Part shown: positions 41,404 to 44,653 of the stretch, one piece after another
Layout: each line of letters begins with the position of its first letter
Numbering within the stretch: the stretch's first letter is position 1
Source of the DNA: Oscillospiraceae bacterium
GTDB taxonomy: Bacteria; Bacillota; Clostridia; Oscillospirales; Ruminococcaceae
Assembly (NCBI GenBank): GCA_015067315.1
Contig: SVMR01000014.1
Location: forward strand, 1 to 44,653
Length of the DNA stretch: 44,653 bases
Reading direction: 5' to 3'
Position numbers and translations under genes: made by a program
Notes under the pieces: model-generated
The model's database searches: none
What the model was told of the DNA's origin: nothing
The model's input: the letters and a program-made list of their open reading frames with translations, nothing else

Positions 41404-42006
41404 TTATTCTTCGTTCATAACAACTCTTTTTGTTTCGTGGTCTATATGGAATGTTCTTGGTGCTTTAAGACCAATTAGTAAAATTGGAGAAGGAAGAATG
41501 TTATACATTGGAGTTAAATAGCGAAGGAATTTTTCATAAGTTCCAACGGCGCTATCAAAGTTTCCCGCGGTTTTCATTTCTTCTGTTGCGCAAATTACAA
41601 TTCCAGCAGAGGTCTGAATTGCTTTCTCAATATGGTTGAGTTCCGAGGACATTACAGGTTTGAGAAGATTCCAGGAAATAGCTTCGCCGTGGTTAAAAGC
41701 GACTTCGATTGCAATTTCATCTTTCGCAAAATCCAATCTCCATTTTGTGTCAGTATAGTCGGGGTCATTAAAAATAGGACTTTCGGCGTTCCAACCTTTT
41801 GCAACCAATTTTCTTTTTATAATACGGTTTATAGGCTGAGAAAGGCTTTTTTTGCTACCACGCTGAATGCCATTGTACTCTTCGATAATTTCTTCATCTG
41901 TTATGCTTGAGAGAGCTTCTGCGACTTCGTTAAAAAGTTCAATATATTTTTCGTCATAGTTAAACAAGACTTCGGCATTTCGGTGGCTAAAAGTTGTAAT
42001 TTCCAC
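41404..42006 (-). CDS. BglII/BstYI-family restriction endonuclease
   Basis: A 200-residue protein that I place in the BglII/BstYI family of type II restriction enzymes. The core WRLDFAKDEIAIEVAFN has Asp 92 and Glu 101, nine residues apart, the same spacing as the BglII active site (Asp 84, Glu 93 from memory). The following position, Gln 95 in BglII, is Ala 103 here. The C-terminal half (IVICATEEMK ... ILLIGL) also follows the BglII pattern. The start is GTG with AAGGAGATG before it. It is divergent from a cytosine-C5 methyltransferase, which supports the assignment. The target may be an R-GATC-Y-like site by analogy only. Confidence 0.75.
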   Translation of the reverse strand: MEITTFSHRNAEVLFNYDEKYIELFNEVAEALSSITDEEIIEEYNGIQRGSKKSLSQPINRIIKRKLVAKGWNAESPIFNDPDYTDTKWRLDFAKDEIAIEVAFNHGEAISWNLLKPVMSSELNHIEKAIQTSAGIVICATEEMKTAGNFDSAVGTYEKFLRYLTPMYNILPSPILLIGLKAPRTFHIDHETKRVVMNEE

Positions 42007-42044
42007 AAAAGCATCTCCTTGATTTAAAAATTTTCAAAAAAAAC

Positions 42045-42073
42045 TTGATCTTTTCGCGCCTCTGTGTTATACT
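42045..42073 (+). promoter_or_regulatory. promoter of the methyltransferase gene
   Basis: TTGATC, 17 bp, TATACT with extended TGT, in the 146-bp region between the divergent nuclease and methyltransferase genes. Confidence 0.78.
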
Positions 42074-42089
42074 TTATTAATAAAATGAG

Positions 42090-42121
42090 GTGTTTAACAA
42101 AGAATAGCTTTTCTTAAACAC
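42090..42121. promoter_or_regulatory. inverted repeat, candidate operator
   Basis: GTGTTTAA and TTAAACAC are perfect 8-base arms around a 16-base spacer that holds a weaker inner repeat (AAGAA / TTCTT). It lies between the methyltransferase promoter and its start codon, and upstream of the nuclease gene on the other strand. Confidence 0.65.
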
Positions 42122-42152
42122 TTATTATAGCACAGAAAATGGAGATGCGAAA

Positions 42153-43376
42153 GTGGAAACACAAAAAATAAAAGTTGTTGAGCTTTTTGCGGGCGTCGGA
42201 GGCTTTAGGGTTGGCTTTGAAAGATGCAACAAAGATGTTTTTGAAACAATTTGGGCTAACCAATGGGAGCCAAACCAAACAGGACAATGGGCTTATAAAT
42301 GCTATTGCAAAAATTTTGGTGATAAAGCAAACTGCATAAATGAAGATATTGCAAAAGTAATAGACCAAGTTCCAAGCCACGATTTGCTTGTTGGCGGTTT
42401 CCCTTGCCAAGATTACTCTGTTGCAAGCACAGGTGCCAAAGGAATTGAGGGTAAAAAAGGTGTTCTTTGGTGGTCGATAAATGAGATTATAAAAAGACAG
42501 CACCCTAATTATATTTTGCTTGAAAATGTAGATAGACTTTTGAAATCTCCTGCAAGTCAAAGGGGAAGAGATTTCGGAATAATACTCAAGTGCCTCGATG
42601 AAGAGGGTTATTGTGTTGAATGGAGAGTAATTAACGCCGCTGATTATGGTAATGTTCAGCGTCGCAGAAGAACTTTTATTTTTGCAGTAAAAAAAGGTAC
42701 AAAACAGTATAAAAGAATAAATGCACTTTCCTCAAATGATGATGCTTTTGATTGGATAACTCAAAATGGATTTTTTGCCAATGCTTTTCCAATAGAAAAA
42801 GAGCATAATGACAAAAAAACAACAATCACGAACTTTGATAATTTCTCTTCTCTTTTGGATATAACGCAATCTTTCAAAGCACAGTTCTATAATAGTGGAG
42901 TAATGTATAATGGAAAAATTTATTCTGAGGAACTTACTCCTTGCTATGAAAAATCTGCATTATTGGGTAGTGTTGTATTAGATGAGGAAATAAATGAAAA
43001 ATACTTTATTTCAGAAGAGGCAATGCCTAAGTGGGAATATCTTAAAGGCTCGAAAAAAATTGAGCGTGTATCAAAAGAGGGGTTCAAATATCATTTCTCT
43101 GAGGGTGGAATTGCTTTTCCTGATCCCTTGGATAGACCCGCAAGAACAATGCTCACAAGTGAGGGAACATTGAACAGAAGTTCTCACGCAATAATTGATA
43201 AAAGGACAAAAAAATATCGCATTCTTACACCCGAAGAATGCGAAAGAATCAATGGTTTTGACACAGGTTGGACGAATACAGAAATGCCCGAAAGACAAAG
43301 GTATTTCATAATGGGAAATGCACTTGTTGTAAATCTTATTGAGAGAATGGGACACCAACTTTTGAAGATAGTGTGA
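42153..43376 (+). CDS. DNA (cytosine-5) methyltransferase
   Basis: A 407-residue modification enzyme that would protect the host genome from the adjacent nuclease. Conserved blocks in order: motif I ELFAGVGGF (residues 10-18, SAM binding), motif IV GGFPCQ with the catalytic Cys 85, motif VI ENV at 124-126, motif VIII QRRRR (about 170), a variable target-recognition region (about 190-330), and motif X RYFIMGNALVVNLI at the end. The start is GTG with TGGAGATG before it, almost the same initiation region as the divergent nuclease gene. A strong terminator follows. Confidence 0.93.
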   Translation: METQKIKVVELFAGVGGFRVGFERCNKDVFETIWANQWEPNQTGQWAYKCYCKNFGDKANCINEDIAKVIDQVPSHDLLVGGFPCQDYSVASTGAKGIEGKKGVLWWSINEIIKRQHPNYILLENVDRLLKSPASQRGRDFGIILKCLDEEGYCVEWRVINAADYGNVQRRRRTFIFAVKKGTKQYKRINALSSNDDAFDWITQNGFFANAFPIEKEHNDKKTTITNFDNFSSLLDITQSFKAQFYNSGVMYNGKIYSEELTPCYEKSALLGSVVLDEEINEKYFISEEAMPKWEYLKGSKKIERVSKEGFKYHFSEGGIAFPDPLDRPARTMLTSEGTLNRSSHAIIDKRTKKYRILTPEECERINGFDTGWTNTEMPERQRYFIMGNALVVNLIERMGHQLLKIV

Positions 43377-43411
43377 AAAAAGGCTTGAGCAATTACGCTC
43401 AAGCCTTTTTG
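43376..43411 (+). terminator. terminator of the methyltransferase gene
   Basis: AAAAAGGCTTGAGC / GCTCAAGCCTTTTT with a 6-nt loop. Because it lies within an in-frame extension of the next gene, that extension is not translated in vivo. Confidence 0.9.
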
Positions 43412-43440
43412 TTGATGAGGAAAATTATTTATTGTATAAT
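43412..43440 (+). promoter_or_regulatory. promoter of the 210-residue island gene
   Basis: TTGATG, 17 bp, TATAAT. Confidence 0.82.
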
Positions 43441-43468
43441 TAAAGAAAAAATAAAGGAAGTGAAAATT

Positions 43469-44101
43469 GTGATTGATTCGGGATTTTTGGTAGAAATTTG
43501 GATAGGCGATACTTTTAAGAATTTAATAAAAAATGGAAGATATGAAATACTGATAGGCGGATTGATGAATGCTTCAAAATATGTTTTTGAGGGAGAATAT
43601 GAACATATTGAATCTCAAGCAAATGGTGAATGCGATTTTGTTGAAAAAAATACGAGAAAGAAGTTTGATGCGAAACTTTGTTTCAATAAAAGCGAAGGCA
43701 AAATGATAGGTGCGCCAAAAGGTGAAATGATAAAGTGGCTTGAAGAAATGAATGAGTATTTTGCAGATGTGAAACCATATTCACTTCCGCAAGAATTAAA
43801 AATATACAAATTTTTAAAAGATAAATTAAACACAATAAAAGACGATGAAAATTTAATTGTATATATTCCTTTTCCTATGATGCTTGATATTCCCGAAGTT
43901 TGCAACTTGCTTACTTCAACGACATTGGATATTGCTGTGGAAGAACTGAAAAATGAAGGAATAACAAAAGGAAGACAAATTTTTGCAATTTTTCCTATAA
44001 ACAATGGAATGGCTCTTTACGATATAGAAAAAAACCTTGTAGAAAAAGTTAATGGCGAAGAATTTGAAAAACACTTATTTTTTAAAAGAAAAAGCTCCTA
44101 A
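43469..44101 (+). CDS. unrecognised island protein, possible nuclease
   Basis: A 210-residue protein that I cannot assign to a family. GTG at 43469 is taken as the start because GGAAGTGA precedes it and the frame upstream crosses a terminator and a promoter. The N-terminal half contains E48-SQANGEC-D56 and F66-D67-A-K69 (CDFVEKNTRKKFDAKL), a spacing compatible with a PD-(D/E)xK nuclease core (D56, D67-x-K69). The C-terminal half alternates predicted strand and helix (LIVYIPFPMMLDIPEVC ... IFAIFPINNGMALYD). It has its own promoter and terminator beside the restriction-modification pair and may be a second nuclease or accessory protein. Confidence 0.6.
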   Translation: MIDSGFLVEIWIGDTFKNLIKNGRYEILIGGLMNASKYVFEGEYEHIESQANGECDFVEKNTRKKFDAKLCFNKSEGKMIGAPKGEMIKWLEEMNEYFADVKPYSLPQELKIYKFLKDKLNTIKDDENLIVYIPFPMMLDIPEVCNLLTSTTLDIAVEELKNEGITKGRQIFAIFPINNGMALYDIEKNLVEKVNGEEFEKHLFFKRKSS

Positions 44102-44117
44102 AAAGGAGCTTTTTTAT
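44091..44117. terminator. bidirectional terminator
   Basis: AAAGCTCCT / AGGAGCTTT with an AAAA loop and T-run, overlapping the stop of the 210-residue gene and ending at the recombinase gene on the other strand. Confidence 0.85.
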
Positions 44118-44653
44118 TTTTCCAAAAGTTTAAGATACTTGTAAATTGTTGTTCTGCTCATTCCGCAAACTCTCGCAAGTTCGCTGATGTTGAGTTGCTT
44201 GTTTTTGTAAGAAGGATAATGTTTGTAAAAAATGCTTGGGATTTGGTCTTTTGTGAGGTGAGGTCTGCCAATTTGAACTCCCTTTGCCTTTGCGTTCGCC
44301 ATTCCGCTTTTTACTCTGCTTCTGATGATGCGGAGTTCAAGTTCCGCAAAAACGCCGCTCATTTGTATGAAAGCATTTGTCATTGGGTCAAGTTCGCCAT
44401 TGGAGCAATCAACATTTATGCTCCCCACAATATAAAGGCGCAGATGCTTCTCTTTTACTTTCTCAATGATTTCGCAGAGTTGCTTTGTGCTTCTCGCAAG
44501 CCTTGAAACTTCAAGAGTATAAATAGCATCGCCCTCTTTTGCGTGCTCAAGAAGCGTGCTCAACTCTTGCTTGACAGCTGCATCGCCGTGCTCATACTCA
44601 AGGTAGATGCTTTCGGCACCTACCTTTTTGAGTTCTCTGACTTGGCGCTGAAT
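44114..44653 (-). CDS. serine recombinase (resolvase/invertase), N-terminus cut by window
   Basis: 179 codons are visible and the frame stays open to the window edge, beginning IQRQVRELKKVGAESIYLEY; the first ~20-30 residues, including the catalytic Ser, are outside. The catalytic-domain arginines are in EVSRLARS, the helix E with QMSGVFAELELRIIRSRVKSG, and a C-terminal helix-turn-helix recognition helix in ELARVCGMSRTTIYKYLK. The size fits the small resolvase/invertase group (Hin, Tn3 resolvase) rather than the large integrases. It probably belongs to the island; no crossover site is evident nearby. Confidence 0.9.
   Translation of the reverse strand: MQRQVRELKKVGAESIYLEYEHGDAAVKQELSTLLEHAKEGDAIYTLEVSRLARSTKQLCEIIEKVKEKHLRLYIVGSINVDCSNGELDPMTNAFIQMSGVFAELELRIIRSRVKSGMANAKAKGVQIGRPHLTKDQIPSIFYKHYPSYKNKQLNISELARVCGMSRTTIYKYLKLLEK

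Noticed and set aside
43373-43468. An upstream extension of the 210-residue island protein (extra 32 codons)
   Set aside because: It would cross the methylase terminator and contains the promoter at 43412-43440; GTG at 43469 has its own ribosome site.

Overview
The window looks like the chromosome of a Gram-positive anaerobe of the class Clostridia, probably a gut Oscillospirales-type organism. This is inferred from gene content, not from a taxonomic marker: pyruvate phosphate dikinase, a dockerin-bearing secreted protein, sortase B, microcompartment shell genes, lipobox lipoproteins, Fe-S aldo/keto reductases, DegV proteins, TTG and GTG starts, strong AGGAGG ribosome sites and sigma-A type promoters (TTGACA-N17-TATAAT). 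I see no outer-membrane genes.

Layout. 1-450: end of an rRNA operon (5S) and tRNA-Asn, tRNA-Met, tRNA-Trp. 467-3488: an APH(3')-like kinase, a membrane TPR protein and an MFS transporter. 3619-8374: a complete branched-chain amino-acid ABC operon, livJHMGF, on the minus strand. 8711-13889: an acyltransferase/zinc-ribbon fusion, then an FtsX-FtsX-ATPase export module bracketed by two identical hairpins. 13938-20114: a DMP19-like protein, a lipoprotein, ppdK, and a glmU-like gene followed by prs. 20115-26243: a dockerin protein behind a perfect 62-bp palindrome, two paralogous Fe-S aldo/keto reductases (one with a degraded active site), YegP, DUF362 and PAP2-like proteins, and repeat-rich spacers. 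26244-29326: a variant peptide deformylase, a split chromate transporter pair and an orphan EutS-EutS-EutP operon. 29513-38905: tRNA-Val, a zinc-ribbon membrane protein, an amidohydrolase, a CFI-box protein with a 41-residue membrane peptide, an XRE regulator, a cyclophilin, a hemolysin III/DegV/DegV operon, and a divergent XRE-membrane regulator and sortase B.

38982-44653 is a mobile defence island joined to tRNA-Ala(GGC). It carries a tyrosine integrase next to a split copy of the tRNA anticodon arm, seven 11-bp iterons, a WYL regulator, a BglII-family nuclease, a C5-cytosine methyltransferase, an unrecognised protein with a nuclease-like D-x10-DxK signature, and a serine recombinase cut by the window edge. 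Its codon use is more AT-rich and unlike the rest, so transfer is likely; its right end lies outside the window.

The candidates for something new are the restriction island with its unusual att and iteron architecture, the orphan three-gene microcompartment operon, and the zinc-ribbon/CFI-box protein with its overlooked small membrane partner.
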